Source of the DNA: Scatolibacter rhodanostii
GTDB taxonomy: Bacteria > Bacillota > Clostridia > Oscillospirales > Acutalibacteraceae
Length of the DNA: 64,000 nt
Assembly (NCBI RefSeq): GCF_900197595.1
Contig: NZ_FZLO01000001.1
Location: 248,001 to 312,000 of the forward strand
Direction of reading: 5' to 3'
Below, one piece after another: positions 35,670 through 45,497 of this stretch (position 1 is its first letter; the number at the start of each line of letters is the position of its first letter). The notes under the pieces are model-generated. The model was not told the origin of the DNA and did no database searches. It saw only the letters and a program-made list of their open reading frames with translations. Both the position numbers and the translations under genes were made by a program.

Positions 35670-37469
35670 TCAATAAGCCGCCATATCAGGTTCAGGCACT
35701 TCCATCATTTCAATGGAAGCAGCTCTGCCGTCATCTTCCTCGTAGAGTTCATCCGGTGCAATAAAGTCGACTCCGTATTTGTCTATGATAGCAGTCTTTA
35801 AGCTTTTGCAGTTGCCATAATGGATTTCTTTCGGATCATGTCGGCTCATGGTAAAAGGCTTGTCGTAGCGTAGTTTCCATTTTGTCCAGTGTGGCATTTT
35901 GGAAATGAAAGGATGAGAAGAGCCGTGTTGAACTACCCAGCTGAACTGCGGCAACTGCTTGAGTTCGTCAGCAGTCATGAGCGGCCGTGAAATCATGCTG
36001 ATGTTTTTAGAGCTGCCGGAGCTTTTGGCATTGGAAGAATTGGACACGCTGCCCCCTGATACGGTTTGATTGCCTAAATGTTTGGAAAAGAATTCAGCAT
36101 CGTCCGATAGGGGAGCGAAGCCTCCGAAAATAACAGACTTGCAGCAGCTCATCACACTCTTGGCTCCGTTTTGTCCGTAGGTATCATGCAGCTGGAAGAC
36201 AGACTGTACAATCGGTACTAAAAACATATTGCGGCTTCTGCCGGCAGCCGTCATATCCTGAAAGTTCTCCTGTTTGGGAAAGATACCAAATTCATCTTCA
36301 AAGAAGTACAATCTTCGGTCAAGAAAATGATTGGTGGTGTATTCGTCTGCATAAGCAATGACGGCATTGTACATCTGCTGAATCATTAGGGAAACAAGTA
36401 CGTGCTTGGTTTTGTCTTCTTCCGGAAAAACAAGGAAGATAGCGACCTTTTCACTGCAAAGCTGATTAATGGTTACAGCAGGGTCAAAGCAAAGAATTTG
36501 TTCTGATTCGCTGTCGATGAGGGAGAGTAGACGGCTCATGGCGGTGGTGATAACACTGGCCGCAGAAGCTCCGCCGGAATTCAGAGCAGAACCGGAGAGC
36601 CACCTGGCTTTGTGTTCTGCAGGAAGATGTTCCATGATGTCCTGGGCAGCGGTTTTCTTTTTCTTCTCCGTGCTGCCTTCTGCAGGGGCGAGCATTTCCA
36701 GAATCATCTTAAAGACCGTCACAATATGCCGTTCCTTTGGCTGACAAAATTCAGCGACAAGTAAACAAACAGCAGCAATCAGACCTTCAGCAGCATCATA
36801 GAAGAAGGCATTCTGACCACCTTCTTTGAATCCTCCGGAATGAATGACAGCAGAAGCAATGATTTTAGCGTGTTTCTCTGCTAAGGCAAGGGAGCGCAAA
36901 TCCTTGTTTTTCTTGTATTGGTCAAAGTAGGTGTTGACCAGGTGCAGCATATTGTTAGACTGTGATTCAAGGGGATTCCGAAAGTCAATGACAAAGATGG
37001 TGTAGCCGTAATCTTCAGCAGCAATACGGCCATACCACTGCAGTAAATCCCCCTTGCTGTCCGTCGTAACAAAGGAATTCCCTGAAGCCAATGTGTATTC
37101 GATGTTGGGGCAGAGAATGCCGGTGGTTTTACCTCCACCCGGGCCAGCTACAATCAGAATGTGATGATCGGCACTGTTGATCAAAGCTTTACCGGGAGAG
37201 GGCATAGAATAAATGAATCCCTCGTGAATGGGGAGATTCTTTCCGTTTCGCCACTTTTTAGGCTCGAATCTGACACATCGGTGTGACTTTTGGATTTCCA
37301 GTTTGGTGGCAAGACGGGCAGCTCCATGCTGCCCGTCCCCAACTGTTTTTTTCTTGATTTTATTAATGTTGTAGCTTTTGGTGTATTCCATGTAGAAAAC
37401 GAAAGCAAGCAGAGCCAGCCCCATCAGAAGTAAGGGCAAAAATCGAGGTAAAAGTTCATAGCTTGGCAT
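35670..37469 (-). CDS. VirD4/TraG-family type IV coupling protein
   Basis: ATPase that recruits the relaxase-DNA complex to the conjugation channel. 599 residues: one N-terminal membrane segment (about 9-26), Walker A GPGGGKTT (109-116), FVTTDSKGDL, and the Walker B/TraG segment YFFEDEFGIFP followed by MTAAGRSRNMFLVPIVQS. A low-complexity Ser/Asn-rich loop (SNSSNAKSSGSSKN) lies near 480-500. It appears intact. It is next to the ArdC-like gene (nine bases between) and downstream of relaxase and Toprim genes, as in Tn1549-like elements. Confidence 0.93.
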   Translation of the reverse strand: MPSYELLPRFLPLLLMGLALLAFVFYMEYTKSYNINKIKKKTVGDGQHGAARLATKLEIQKSHRCVRFEPKKWRNGKNLPIHEGFIYSMPSPGKALINSADHHILIVAGPGGGKTTGILCPNIEYTLASGNSFVTTDSKGDLLQWYGRIAAEDYGYTIFVIDFRNPLESQSNNMLHLVNTYFDQYKKNKDLRSLALAEKHAKIIASAVIHSGGFKEGGQNAFFYDAAEGLIAAVCLLVAEFCQPKERHIVTVFKMILEMLAPAEGSTEKKKKTAAQDIMEHLPAEHKARWLSGSALNSGGASAASVITTAMSRLLSLIDSESEQILCFDPAVTINQLCSEKVAIFLVFPEEDKTKHVLVSLMIQQMYNAVIAYADEYTTNHFLDRRLYFFEDEFGIFPKQENFQDMTAAGRSRNMFLVPIVQSVFQLHDTYGQNGAKSVMSCCKSVIFGGFAPLSDDAEFFSKHLGNQTVSGGSVSNSSNAKSSGSSKNISMISRPLMTADELKQLPQFSWVVQHGSSHPFISKMPHWTKWKLRYDKPFTMSRHDPKEIHYGNCKSLKTAIIDKYGVDFIAPDELYEEDDGRAASIEMMEVPEPDMAAY

Positions 37470-37478
37470 AATGTCCTC

Positions 37479-38618
37479 CTAATGCATTTGTTGTGTCATG
37501 CTAAAATCAGCACTCATGTGTTGCTGATTTTCCATAACCGGCTGTAAATGCTGTTCCAGTTCGGGCAGATAGTCGTTGAATCTTTGGCTGACTTCTTTCA
37601 GTAAGCTGTCGGCCGTAAAGCCTTTCACATCTTTGCAAGCTTCAAAGTGGTCTTTGAAGTGATCCATGCGTGTTTCAGTTAAATCCAAACCTAAGTAGGA
37701 TTGCAGACAAATTGCAAAAGCATCAGCCTGACATTCATGGACAGAAGCAGGAAGATGGTACATCTTGTCATGCTGTAAAAGAGCGTGTCCGGCTTCGTGA
37801 CAGAGGGTAGAGAGTTTTTCGGTATCATTAAGCAAATGATTGATTTCAATCCGACTGATTTCGGGAAGATACCGTCCACGCAGAGTGGCAGAGGCAAAGT
37901 CAGCTTCTTGCACATCAATTTGTTTTTCCTGCAGATAGCCTTTCATAGCATGGTAAGCCTGTTCATGTTTTTGTGAGGAGATTCCCATGGTGATGAGTTC
38001 AGGGTATCGTTCTTTGGGGAAGTTGGTTTGTGCAATGTCAAAAACATGGCCAATGACATAGGTGTTTTTCTTGACAGTTTGAATCTGACCGGATTGAATG
38101 GCCTGTTTTTCTTGTGGGTTAGCCTGTGACAGCTTCTTGTATTTTTCCGAACCAACGGGCTTAAATAAAGTCAGCTGTGCCGGCACAAGTACTTTCATAC
38201 CCTTTTGTCCTTTCAACACATGGCAGCCAAGTTCTTTCCATTTCTGATAGCTGCCGGCAAAGGTGGTGCCGGGATTCTGGTTTTCCATGAGCATGGTGTT
38301 GCGCAGAGAATAGTTATAAAAATTGTGCTTTGACCTGAAATGCAAAAAATCCGCAATCTTCTGCGGATTCTTCTCATATGAGGTCAATATTTCACTGGAC
38401 TTTTCCAATGCTTTTTTGACCGTGAACTGTTCTTTGATTTCCTTTCGGATTTCGCCATGTTCTTTTAGCATATCTTTGGCCTTGAGGTATCTCTTGTCAG
38501 CGTTCGCCATTTCAATCTTTTTGGGTTCGGAACCGGTGGAATCTGGTTGAATGAAAGAAGTCGAAACATTCTTTTCTTCTTCTAAAGATTTTTCTATTTG
38601 TTTTTCTGTGGGATTCAT
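37479..38618 (-). CDS. ArdC-like antirestriction/metallopeptidase protein
   Basis: 379 residues: an N-terminal ssDNA-binding ArdC-like domain (about 70-200; FLHFRSKHNFYNYSLRNTMLM, GSYQKWKELGCHVLKGQKG) and a C-terminal zincin-like domain with HEAGH (274-278). ArdC-type proteins protect incoming plasmid DNA from restriction. ATG 38618 is chosen because AAAGGA lies nine bases upstream; the frame is open further upstream but runs into a terminator region. It is encoded just before the coupling protein. Confidence 0.85.
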   Translation of the reverse strand: MNPTEKQIEKSLEEEKNVSTSFIQPDSTGSEPKKIEMANADKRYLKAKDMLKEHGEIRKEIKEQFTVKKALEKSSEILTSYEKNPQKIADFLHFRSKHNFYNYSLRNTMLMENQNPGTTFAGSYQKWKELGCHVLKGQKGMKVLVPAQLTLFKPVGSEKYKKLSQANPQEKQAIQSGQIQTVKKNTYVIGHVFDIAQTNFPKERYPELITMGISSQKHEQAYHAMKGYLQEKQIDVQEADFASATLRGRYLPEISRIEINHLLNDTEKLSTLCHEAGHALLQHDKMYHLPASVHECQADAFAICLQSYLGLDLTETRMDHFKDHFEACKDVKGFTADSLLKEVSQRFNDYLPELEQHLQPVMENQQHMSADFSMTQQMH

Positions 38619-38651
38619 AATCAATTTCCTTTCTGTTTTTAAAAGTAAGCA

Positions 38652-38683
38652 AAAGAAAAAACTCCTTTTTACGGGAGTTCTTT
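38652..38683 (-). terminator. Minus-strand terminator upstream of the ArdC-like gene
   Basis: AACTCC/GGAGTT stem with an eight-base loop. On the minus strand it is followed by TTTTTTCTTTT. It ends transcription from the membrane-protein gene at 38719-39294. Confidence 0.7.
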
Positions 38684-38718
38684 GGGAATAGCAATATTGT
38701 GTTAAAATTATTAGATAG

Positions 38719-39294
38719 TTACCAAGTTGAAGCAATAATATTTCCGTTATCATCATAGTAGATATACCGTTTTACAGAAGGTTCACCGCCATCTTTATAA
38801 GGGTCGTATCCTCCATTTCCCCCGTCTACCATAATTTTTACTTGCTTTCCTCTAACAAGAGGATTTACGTAATCATAATACTCGACGTAGACTTGTAAAA
38901 AACTATTTACGTAAGCTACCATTGTTTTTCCGTCTTTTTCAACCACATGTTCAGGGTTATAGGCAAAAACAGAAACAAAAAATCCGAATAGTAGAGATAG
39001 TATTAAAAAGACGGAAAGAATAAAAGTGCCTATTCCAGATAAAATGCGTAAGAGCCATTTGATATTTTTGTCGGCAGCCAAGTGAAAAGAAAAATTTATA
39101 ATTTGTAGTGTCAGTAAAAAAGCTAAAATAACTGTGATGACAACAAAAGGGATAAAAACGGTGTGCCGGAAAACTAAATTGTTCATATCCAATATGAATG
39201 TTGTGAGATGATAGATAAGCAGCAAAATTGCCAGAACGGCGATATTTAAGAGAATTCTTTTTTTGGAACCTAAGTTTTTAATTTTTTCAATCAC
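38719..39294 (-). CDS. Unrecognised membrane protein (three or four membrane segments)
   Basis: About 191 residues. Hydrophobic segments lie near 15-35, 45-70 and 85-112, followed by an outward-facing C-terminal domain of about 75 residues (HVVEKDGKTMVAYVNSFLQVYVEYYDY, then a GGNGGYDPYKDGG loop). I do not recognise the family. The start is uncertain: GTG 39294 has GGAG nine bases upstream, while TTG 39300 is only three bases from it. Its ribosome site is inside the end of the preceding gene and a terminator follows it. Cargo or accessory gene of the element. Confidence 0.6.
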   Translation of the reverse strand: MIEKIKNLGSKKRILLNIAVLAILLLIYHLTTFILDMNNLVFRHTVFIPFVVITVILAFLLTLQIINFSFHLAADKNIKWLLRILSGIGTFILSVFLILSLLFGFFVSVFAYNPEHVVEKDGKTMVAYVNSFLQVYVEYYDYVNPLVRGKQVKIMVDGGNGGYDPYKDGGEPSVKRYIYYDDNGNIIASTW

Positions 39295-39300
39295 TATCAA

Positions 39301-39561
39301 TCACTCCAAAAACTTAATAGCCAACTCTTCCGCTCTGGAATCAGCCTGCACCGGAATGGCTTCATCGGCATCGATGACGGCGCCGATGTCAAATAAATCG
39401 TCAGGCTCATTTTCAGAGCGTTTTAGAAAATAGAGTTCGTCCTGTTCATCTTTAAAGAACAAGTATAACTCTTTTTCTCCCATAAAGAAAGCCGGGTGTG
39501 TGATGGGTTTTAAATCTGTGCAGTTCTCCAGCTCATAGGCGGTGGGTTCCAGTGTACTCAT
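39301..39561 (-). CDS. Small acidic protein of unknown function (86 aa)
   Basis: Not recognised. Strongly acidic (many Glu/Asp), with LYLFFKDEQDELYFLKRSENEPDDLFDIGAVIDADEAIP in the middle. The acidity and size recall DNA-mimic or conjugation accessory proteins, but this is only an impression. It overlaps the Toprim gene by four bases (ATGA-type), so translation is coupled, and it precedes the membrane-protein gene directly. Confidence 0.65.
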   Translation of the reverse strand: MSTLEPTAYELENCTDLKPITHPAFFMGEKELYLFFKDEQDELYFLKRSENEPDDLFDIGAVIDADEAIPVQADSRAEELAIKFLE

Positions 39562-40517
39562 AATAAATTCATCCTTTCTTTTTTCAAATCTTCATTCCAG
39601 TCTTTTGTAGACGGGGTTAATATTTTGGTTTCATAGTTCATGGTTTGTAGGTTGTGAGCATGCTTTTTGGCAAACTCTTGGCCGTGGTTGTGCGGTGTGC
39701 CATCCGGTAGTTTTCCATCTATATCGTTGTCTGTGCAGAAAACAACCTGTTTAATATTAACGTGGGATTCTAAAACCTGATAGACAGGGTTGATATGTAG
39801 GCCGCCAATGGCAATGTAATTCTGTTTGAGAAGTTCTTGGTTTCGATTTAAACACATGAAGCTCATCAAGTCAATAGCTGCTTCAAAAACATAGCATGTT
39901 TCACCTCCTCCGAAATAGCCAAATGGATAGTTTAAATTTGAACCTGTCACGCACCGTTTGTACGGTGGGGCAAAGGTATTGGTTCCTTTCTTGTGTGCAC
40001 TTCGAGGGATTTTCTTTTCATCAAAGCCAACAAAGACAGCATTCTTTCGAATATCTTCATAGAGAGAACCGTTCTCAAAGAAAATGCTGAGAATGTCATC
40101 ATCCAAATCACGGGTTTTGCTGAGATAGGCATAAACATGTTTGTACGTGTCTGCCTTTTCCGGCAATACAAAATTTTGAGCTGAAGCAGTGTTCGTTTTT
40201 GGTTTGGCAGATTGGCTGGCCGGAGAGCCTTTTCTCTCCGGCAGAGAGGGGATATTCTCCCCGGTAAGAGCTGCGACAGCATCCACAAAATGCATAGAGA
40301 AGAAATGCTGAAGGAATGAAACAGCAGCACCGCCTTTCTGTGTGCTGTTCTGATACCATTTGTAGCCCTGTATGCGAACAGAATCATGTTTTTTCCAAAC
40401 AAAACATTTTCCCTCACGGATAACCGTTTCGCCATGCTGTCTTAAGTATTCGGCAATGTCAGCGTGCTGCGCTCGGTTGATTTGTTCATCAGATAGCGTA
40501 ATATATCGTCTTGCCAT
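39558..40517 (-). CDS. Toprim/DUF3991-type primase-like protein
   Basis: 319 residues. The N-terminal half has the DUF3991-like segment (VWKKHDSVRIQGYKWYQNSTQKGGAAVSFLQHF); the C-terminal half has a Toprim-like fold with CYVFEAAIDLMSFM (the catalytic Glu position) and VVFCTDNDIDG (D-x-D-type motif). Such proteins accompany MobP relaxases in Firmicutes ICEs and may prime or process the transferred strand. It follows the relaxase gene by 13 bases. Confidence 0.8.
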   Translation of the reverse strand: MARRYITLSDEQINRAQHADIAEYLRQHGETVIREGKCFVWKKHDSVRIQGYKWYQNSTQKGGAAVSFLQHFFSMHFVDAVAALTGENIPSLPERKGSPASQSAKPKTNTASAQNFVLPEKADTYKHVYAYLSKTRDLDDDILSIFFENGSLYEDIRKNAVFVGFDEKKIPRSAHKKGTNTFAPPYKRCVTGSNLNYPFGYFGGGETCYVFEAAIDLMSFMCLNRNQELLKQNYIAIGGLHINPVYQVLESHVNIKQVVFCTDNDIDGKLPDGTPHNHGQEFAKKHAHNLQTMNYETKILTPSTKDWNEDLKKERMNLL

Positions 40518-40530
40518 ATGTGACCTCCTG

Positions 40531-43500
40531 TTATTCTAAACTTTGTTCCCAGTCTTCTTTCAAACCCATTTCGTGTTTTTTCTCTCTGATTTTTCTGCGC
40601 TCTTTGCGGTCAACACTGGGGTGATGTTTCTGTGACTGTAAATTCTCCTGGTGCATCTGAGCCGCCGCCGTGCGAATGAGGGACTGCAAAACAGAGGATA
40701 TATCAGGAGAAGAATGTTGTTCTTGGGAATTCTGTTGATTGTTTAATCTGTCTAAAGCCTCTTTTGCATACTCATTGCCTTTGTCAGCCGACTTCTGATA
40801 CCACTCTTTGGCTTGCTCAAGATTCTTTTCTACGCCAAAACCTTTGTGAAACATCCTGCCAAGCTGATATTCGGTGTAAGCATTCGGGTTTTCCTGCTCC
40901 TGTTTCATGAATCCATCAAAAGCTTTCTTAAAATATCGCTGAGAGAGCAGTTCATTCACCGGCACACCTTTACCATTTCGATAAGCTTCTCCGACTTTGT
41001 AAGCAGAGGGAGTGTGTCCGTTGTCAGCAGCTTTTTTATGATAGGTAAAAGCCTTTTCAGGATCGGGTACAGTACCCAATCCTTTTTCATACATTTTTGC
41101 AATGACGGATTCTTTCCAAGCTTTGGGATGTTCTCCCTCTTCTTTGATAAAGCTGGCAAGAGCCTTGGCATAATACCTATTGGCCAGCTCAGAACTGCTT
41201 TCGGTTCCCAACCCTTTTTCATACATACCGGCGGTAACATAATCTCTCCAATCATTTTCCTTACCGGATTGTTCTTCTTGCAGGAAACTTTCTCTGGCCA
41301 ATTGAAAGTAAGGGTGAGCTTCAGAACGGTCAAGGTCTGTAAGTCCCTTGTAAATATACTGTGCTGTTTTGTACTGCCCCCAGGAGTACCCTAGGTCAGC
41401 CGACTTCTTGAAATAGTCAAAGGCCTGTGAGCGACTCTCTTTATCGGCTGCCAGTTCCGTGCCTTTTTTGTAATAGGTGAGGGCTTGCTTCAGCTGAGAG
41501 GAATTGTCATCTTTTTGCCGGCTACCGGTTTTTCCGTAAGTCTTCTCTGGGGAGAAGACTGGCTCATGAAGAATGGATTCTGCCGTGTTCGGTGCAACTC
41601 TGTTATCCGGAGGATTTTCTACAGCTAAATTTTCAGCTTTTTGGTAGAGAACCCCGGCAAGCTCCATGTCTGTTATCCCATTTTGTCCGGTTTCCAGACG
41701 TTTGGCGGCTTCTAGTGTGCAGGATAAGTCACCGGCATCCGCTCCTTTTAAAAAGTAGGCTAGAGATTGTTCCAGGTTTTCTTCAAGGAGACCTAGTTCA
41801 TAAGCAGCAGGGATATGACCGGCATCAAAAGCGAACTGATAGAAGCTTTTGGCTTTATCAGTATCTTTCGGAGTTCCTGCGGTGATAGAAGAATCAAAGT
41901 CAGGCTGAAAAGTGTGATTTTCAGCCAATAACTTGCCCAAATAAAAAAGCCGCTCAGCGTTTTCAGGAGATTCCTGATAGACGGTGGGCGGCTCATATTC
42001 TGTATGCGGCAGTATTTCTTTTAGTTTTTTAAATTGCTGTCTGTGATAGCTCTCTAAATCATGGTACAAATATTTTCCTGCAGACAAGTCTTGAATGAGC
42101 TTAGTATTCGGAGAATTCTCCAACTCTTTCATAAATCCTTTCATGGAACGGTAAGCAAATTCATGTGCCAGGTTTATGTCACTGCCGGCAGAATTTAGCA
42201 TGATTTCTGACAGCTTGTAGGCAGCCAAGGGGAGAGGTTCACCGCCGTAATCATTGGCAGCAATGCCATACCACATGATGGCTTTATCCGTGTCAGCTTC
42301 TACACCGGAAATTCCCTCGCTGTAAATATCACCAAGCAGTAGAGCCGCTTCTTTGTCACCGGATGCCGACAAATCTTCAAGCTGACGAACAAGAAGAATG
42401 GATTCCATGTCATAACTGGGAGAAGATTCAACGTCCTGGGCTTCAGGGGTGGCTTCATATTCAGGAAGATTTTCCTGTGTGAGAGGAAGTGCTTCAGCAG
42501 ATTTAATCACCATGTTTTTGAGGAAATATAAATTATCCCCGGATTTCGCTTCTGAAAGCTTCCTCCGGGGAATGTTGTCACTCTCTTTGTAAATGGAGAG
42601 CATCTTGTTGTTGTTTTCTTCATACAATTCATGCAGACGTTTGATTTCGGGAATTTCACCTATCTTGTCGACCAGTTCGTTGACTTGTAATTTTATACGC
42701 TTAGGCAAGTATTTATATTGGTGCTTACCTTGCAGTTCAGATAAATCTGTGGATAGCTCACTAAACTTCTGAATCAGCTCATAGTTATTTGCATAGTCAG
42801 CTGCATGTTCATTAAGCTTTTGCAGTAGAGCAGAGCTTTCTTCTTTCAGGTCGTGAGTGAGATTCTTTTGTACTTCATAGATTTGTTCAAATTCTCCCCG
42901 AAAGATTTCATGGGCAAAAGCAGACTTAATTTTCTCAATGCCCTGCTTGGATAAATAATTCTGCGTGTTTGGATTCTTTGACCAGTACATGAAGTGAATA
43001 TGGGGATGATGTCCTGTGTTGTGCATGGCAGCACACCACCGCAAATCCTGTAAAGAAATGCCGGAGTTTCTAGCCACGACATCAAGCTTGGCTCTGACGG
43101 TATTCTTCCAGTTTTCTTGACTGTCAAAGCCTAGCGCATCTGCATCTTCACGTCTGAGAGAAACAACGGTGCTGTAAATATTCCCCGTATGTTCACTGAC
43201 TTCTTTTTTGTAAGCTTCTAAATCTGTTATTTCATCGGAAGAAAAAAGTCCATGGTCACCGTCTTTGACAACACCGGGACGAGTTGCCATGTAGTTCACC
43301 ATGGTCTGTAAGGTTTCCGGATCGACTACTGACCCCAACGAATTGTCAAAAGCATTGGAGAGAAACTCAGAAGCATTAGTAAACGTAGGGGACTGAAGAT
43401 AGTCTTTATACTCCATCGTTTCCTTCAGTTCGGGAACAGCAGCAAGAAAATCTTCTATGCGTTCTCTTTGCTTTTCAGTAGAAGAATTATCGATAGGAAC

Positions 43501-43839
43501 TTCTTCACCGGTATCAATGCCGGCGATAACGTTGGAGGCTCTGGTGAGAAATCGAGTAGCATTGGCAGCCGTTGGATTTTCACGATATTGTTCAAACTCT
43601 TTCAGCTGCTTTACTTCGGGTTCATCAAAAACGAACTCATGAATCTTGGCACGCTGCAGATCCGTTGCATTCATAAATTCATATTCAGGGGTGAAATTAT
43701 GCACCACCGATTCACGAGTGGCAATGTAGTTGACAAGTCCGGCTGCAGCGTTTTTGTTGAGGGTATTTTTGCTGAGACTCTCGCCAGGTTTAGCGATGTG
43801 AAAATATCGGGCATTGAATATCATTTTGGCTCCGGGCAT
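40531..43839 (-). CDS. MobP3-type relaxase with C-terminal Sel1-like repeats
   Basis: 1102 residues. The N-terminal relaxase region (about 1-330) has FNARYFHI, GLVNYIATRES and the metal-binding three-histidine motif in TGHHPHIHFMYW (His278, His280, His282). A helical linker follows. From about 490 to 1050 there are many Sel1-like repeats, e.g. ALLLGDIYSEG, AAYELGLLEENLEQSLAYFLKGADAGD and YQLGRMFHKGFGVEKNLEQAKEWYQKSADKGN, which form a protein-binding superhelix. It nicks oriT and pilots the strand in conjugation. AAAGGAG lies before ATG 43839. It is much longer than a minimal relaxase because of the repeats. Confidence 0.88.
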   Translation of the reverse strand: MPGAKMIFNARYFHIAKPGESLSKNTLNKNAAAGLVNYIATRESVVHNFTPEYEFMNATDLQRAKIHEFVFDEPEVKQLKEFEQYRENPTAANATRFLTRASNVIAGIDTGEEVPIDNSSTEKQRERIEDFLAAVPELKETMEYKDYLQSPTFTNASEFLSNAFDNSLGSVVDPETLQTMVNYMATRPGVVKDGDHGLFSSDEITDLEAYKKEVSEHTGNIYSTVVSLRREDADALGFDSQENWKNTVRAKLDVVARNSGISLQDLRWCAAMHNTGHHPHIHFMYWSKNPNTQNYLSKQGIEKIKSAFAHEIFRGEFEQIYEVQKNLTHDLKEESSALLQKLNEHAADYANNYELIQKFSELSTDLSELQGKHQYKYLPKRIKLQVNELVDKIGEIPEIKRLHELYEENNNKMLSIYKESDNIPRRKLSEAKSGDNLYFLKNMVIKSAEALPLTQENLPEYEATPEAQDVESSPSYDMESILLVRQLEDLSASGDKEAALLLGDIYSEGISGVEADTDKAIMWYGIAANDYGGEPLPLAAYKLSEIMLNSAGSDINLAHEFAYRSMKGFMKELENSPNTKLIQDLSAGKYLYHDLESYHRQQFKKLKEILPHTEYEPPTVYQESPENAERLFYLGKLLAENHTFQPDFDSSITAGTPKDTDKAKSFYQFAFDAGHIPAAYELGLLEENLEQSLAYFLKGADAGDLSCTLEAAKRLETGQNGITDMELAGVLYQKAENLAVENPPDNRVAPNTAESILHEPVFSPEKTYGKTGSRQKDDNSSQLKQALTYYKKGTELAADKESRSQAFDYFKKSADLGYSWGQYKTAQYIYKGLTDLDRSEAHPYFQLARESFLQEEQSGKENDWRDYVTAGMYEKGLGTESSSELANRYYAKALASFIKEEGEHPKAWKESVIAKMYEKGLGTVPDPEKAFTYHKKAADNGHTPSAYKVGEAYRNGKGVPVNELLSQRYFKKAFDGFMKQEQENPNAYTEYQLGRMFHKGFGVEKNLEQAKEWYQKSADKGNEYAKEALDRLNNQQNSQEQHSSPDISSVLQSLIRTAAAQMHQENLQSQKHHPSVDRKERRKIREKKHEMGLKEDWEQSLE

Positions 43840-43948
43840 GGCAGCAGCTCCTTTCGGTGAGAAGTAAGGGAAAAAAGAAAGCCACTCTAACTTATTTGAG
43901 AAAGAGCAGCAAAGATTACATAATTATTTTGTTGTTAGAAAGGACATT

Positions 43949-44569
43949 TTAATTATTCTTTGAAATTGCATATTTTTTAAAGTGGAGACTAGAACCCAAG
44001 AAATGTTTAATATCATACCTTCCGGATTGTTCCCAAAAGCTGCCTTCTATGCCAGAAGGCGCATCTTTTTCATTGCAGATAAAACCAAAACTATCGCCGG
44101 ATTCTAAAGTTCTTAACACAATGCTGCTGTCAATATCATAAGTCTTTTTGTTTTTATCGATGATTCTGTATAAAGATAATCCCTCTTCACCTTTGTTATC
44201 ACATTTAACTCCTAAAAAAACAGAATTTGCTATGGGGAATTCCTGTAATATGGTCTCTTTGTTTATGGGAATAAATTCTATAGAGGAAGATATATCATTT
44301 TGTTCATTATCAAGACTTTTGATTATGTGAAAGTGAATTTGAAAAATTTTATTGTAGGAGGTAATTTTATCTAGGTTAGTCATTAATGCTTTAGTATCTT
44401 TTAAAGGGATAATTAACAGTTTAGGGGCTGAGAGGAGTTGATCGGATTTCTTATAATGATTTACAACCCATTGTGTGATCAAGATGCCTAATACAGAAGT
44501 AATAAAAGTAAGAACTGCAGTAAGAATCAGTATATTAATTTGCGATATATTGTCAGCTTTAACGTCCAT
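43949..44569 (-). CDS. Unrecognised single-pass membrane protein
   Basis: About 206 residues: a short polar N-terminus, one membrane segment (about 12-36, INILILTAVLTFITSVLGILITQWVV), then a soluble domain of about 165 residues (VFLGVKCDNKGEEGLSLYRIID, ending HFLGSSLHFKKYAISKNN). No family recognised. ATG 44569 overlaps the preceding gene by 11 bases; an alternative start at 44596 would overlap by 38. It is the last gene of an overlapping set between mobC and the relaxase. Confidence 0.65.
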   Translation of the reverse strand: MDVKADNISQINILILTAVLTFITSVLGILITQWVVNHYKKSDQLLSAPKLLIIPLKDTKALMTNLDKITSYNKIFQIHFHIIKSLDNEQNDISSSIEFIPINKETILQEFPIANSVFLGVKCDNKGEEGLSLYRIIDKNKKTYDIDSSIVLRTLESGDSFGFICNEKDAPSGIEGSFWEQSGRYDIKHFLGSSLHFKKYAISKNN

Positions 44570-45497
44570 ATTTCCGAAGCCTCGCTGTCTCTTCATTTTG
44601 CTCTGTTATATCAATCCTCTCATGGATTTCATCAGGTTGATTTTTAAAGAAATCTTTTAAAACTTCAAATAGAAGCCCAAAACTTCGTTTTGCAGAATTA
44701 GTAATATGATATTTTTTAATCCAAGGCAGGGCAGTCCCAGTTAAAGAAAGATGCAGAGTGTTAATTATCTCAATTTCTTCCTTTCGATTTATAAGGCACA
44801 CAATATTAAAGTGATTGCCTTTTAGAATTAAATTTACATGTTTTATCCCAATATAATTTTGCCGTATTTCATATATTAAGCCTTCTTTTCCAAGATTGAA
44901 TTTATAATAACCTTCTAAAGGACTGTTTTCTCCAATATAATACTCCATTTCATAAATTTTCATATAGCTGGTAAGAGCCACAAAACCTTTCCAACTGTTT
45001 CTATGAGGATTATACACTGTAACTTTTTTATTGACCAAATCGATATCATAGTTAGAATCTTTTCTAATTCGGTTTAAATCTTTTGTTTTTCCTGTTTCTC
45101 TTATCTGAGGATAAAACAAATCAGATGTATCAATGGTTGAATAAAGAATCTCGTTATTTTTATCAACATCGAAACGGATGGCATCGTTGTAAAATATTAA
45201 TGGTTCAGTAATTGAGCGAGAGAGTCCAACCATCTCGAGAACACGAACAGTTGTATTCGGTCCTGTGCCACTATAACCACAATTGGTTCCTTCAATCTGT
45301 ACTTGTTGGCCATCTAAAAATTCAAGAATCATATGCACTCCATTTGAAAGCACATCATAATTTGTTATCAAAAAATTATAGTTTTCGAAGAAAACGGTAA
45401 CTTTTTTTAACTGACTAAGTGAAGGAACAATTTTCTCAAAAGCTAATTCGCATTCACGAGATGTGCCGGCAATTAATATCGGTGAATCCTGACTCAT
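44559..45497 (-). CDS. Unrecognised soluble protein (312 aa)
   Basis: A mixed alpha/beta protein without membrane segments. Notable stretches are LAGTSRECELAFEK near the N-terminus, IEGTNCGYSGTGPNTTVRVLEMVGL (about 80-100) and several aromatic-rich strands. No catalytic motif I can name. Its start codon overlaps the stop of a 52-residue membrane peptide gene (ATGA), and its 3' end overlaps the next membrane-protein gene, which indicates an operon whose products act together. It is AT-richer than the relaxase beside it. Confidence 0.7.
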   Translation of the reverse strand: MSQDSPILIAGTSRECELAFEKIVPSLSQLKKVTVFFENYNFLITNYDVLSNGVHMILEFLDGQQVQIEGTNCGYSGTGPNTTVRVLEMVGLSRSITEPLIFYNDAIRFDVDKNNEILYSTIDTSDLFYPQIRETGKTKDLNRIRKDSNYDIDLVNKKVTVYNPHRNSWKGFVALTSYMKIYEMEYYIGENSPLEGYYKFNLGKEGLIYEIRQNYIGIKHVNLILKGNHFNIVCLINRKEEIEIINTLHLSLTGTALPWIKKYHITNSAKRSFGLLFEVLKDFFKNQPDEIHERIDITEQNEETARLRKYGR

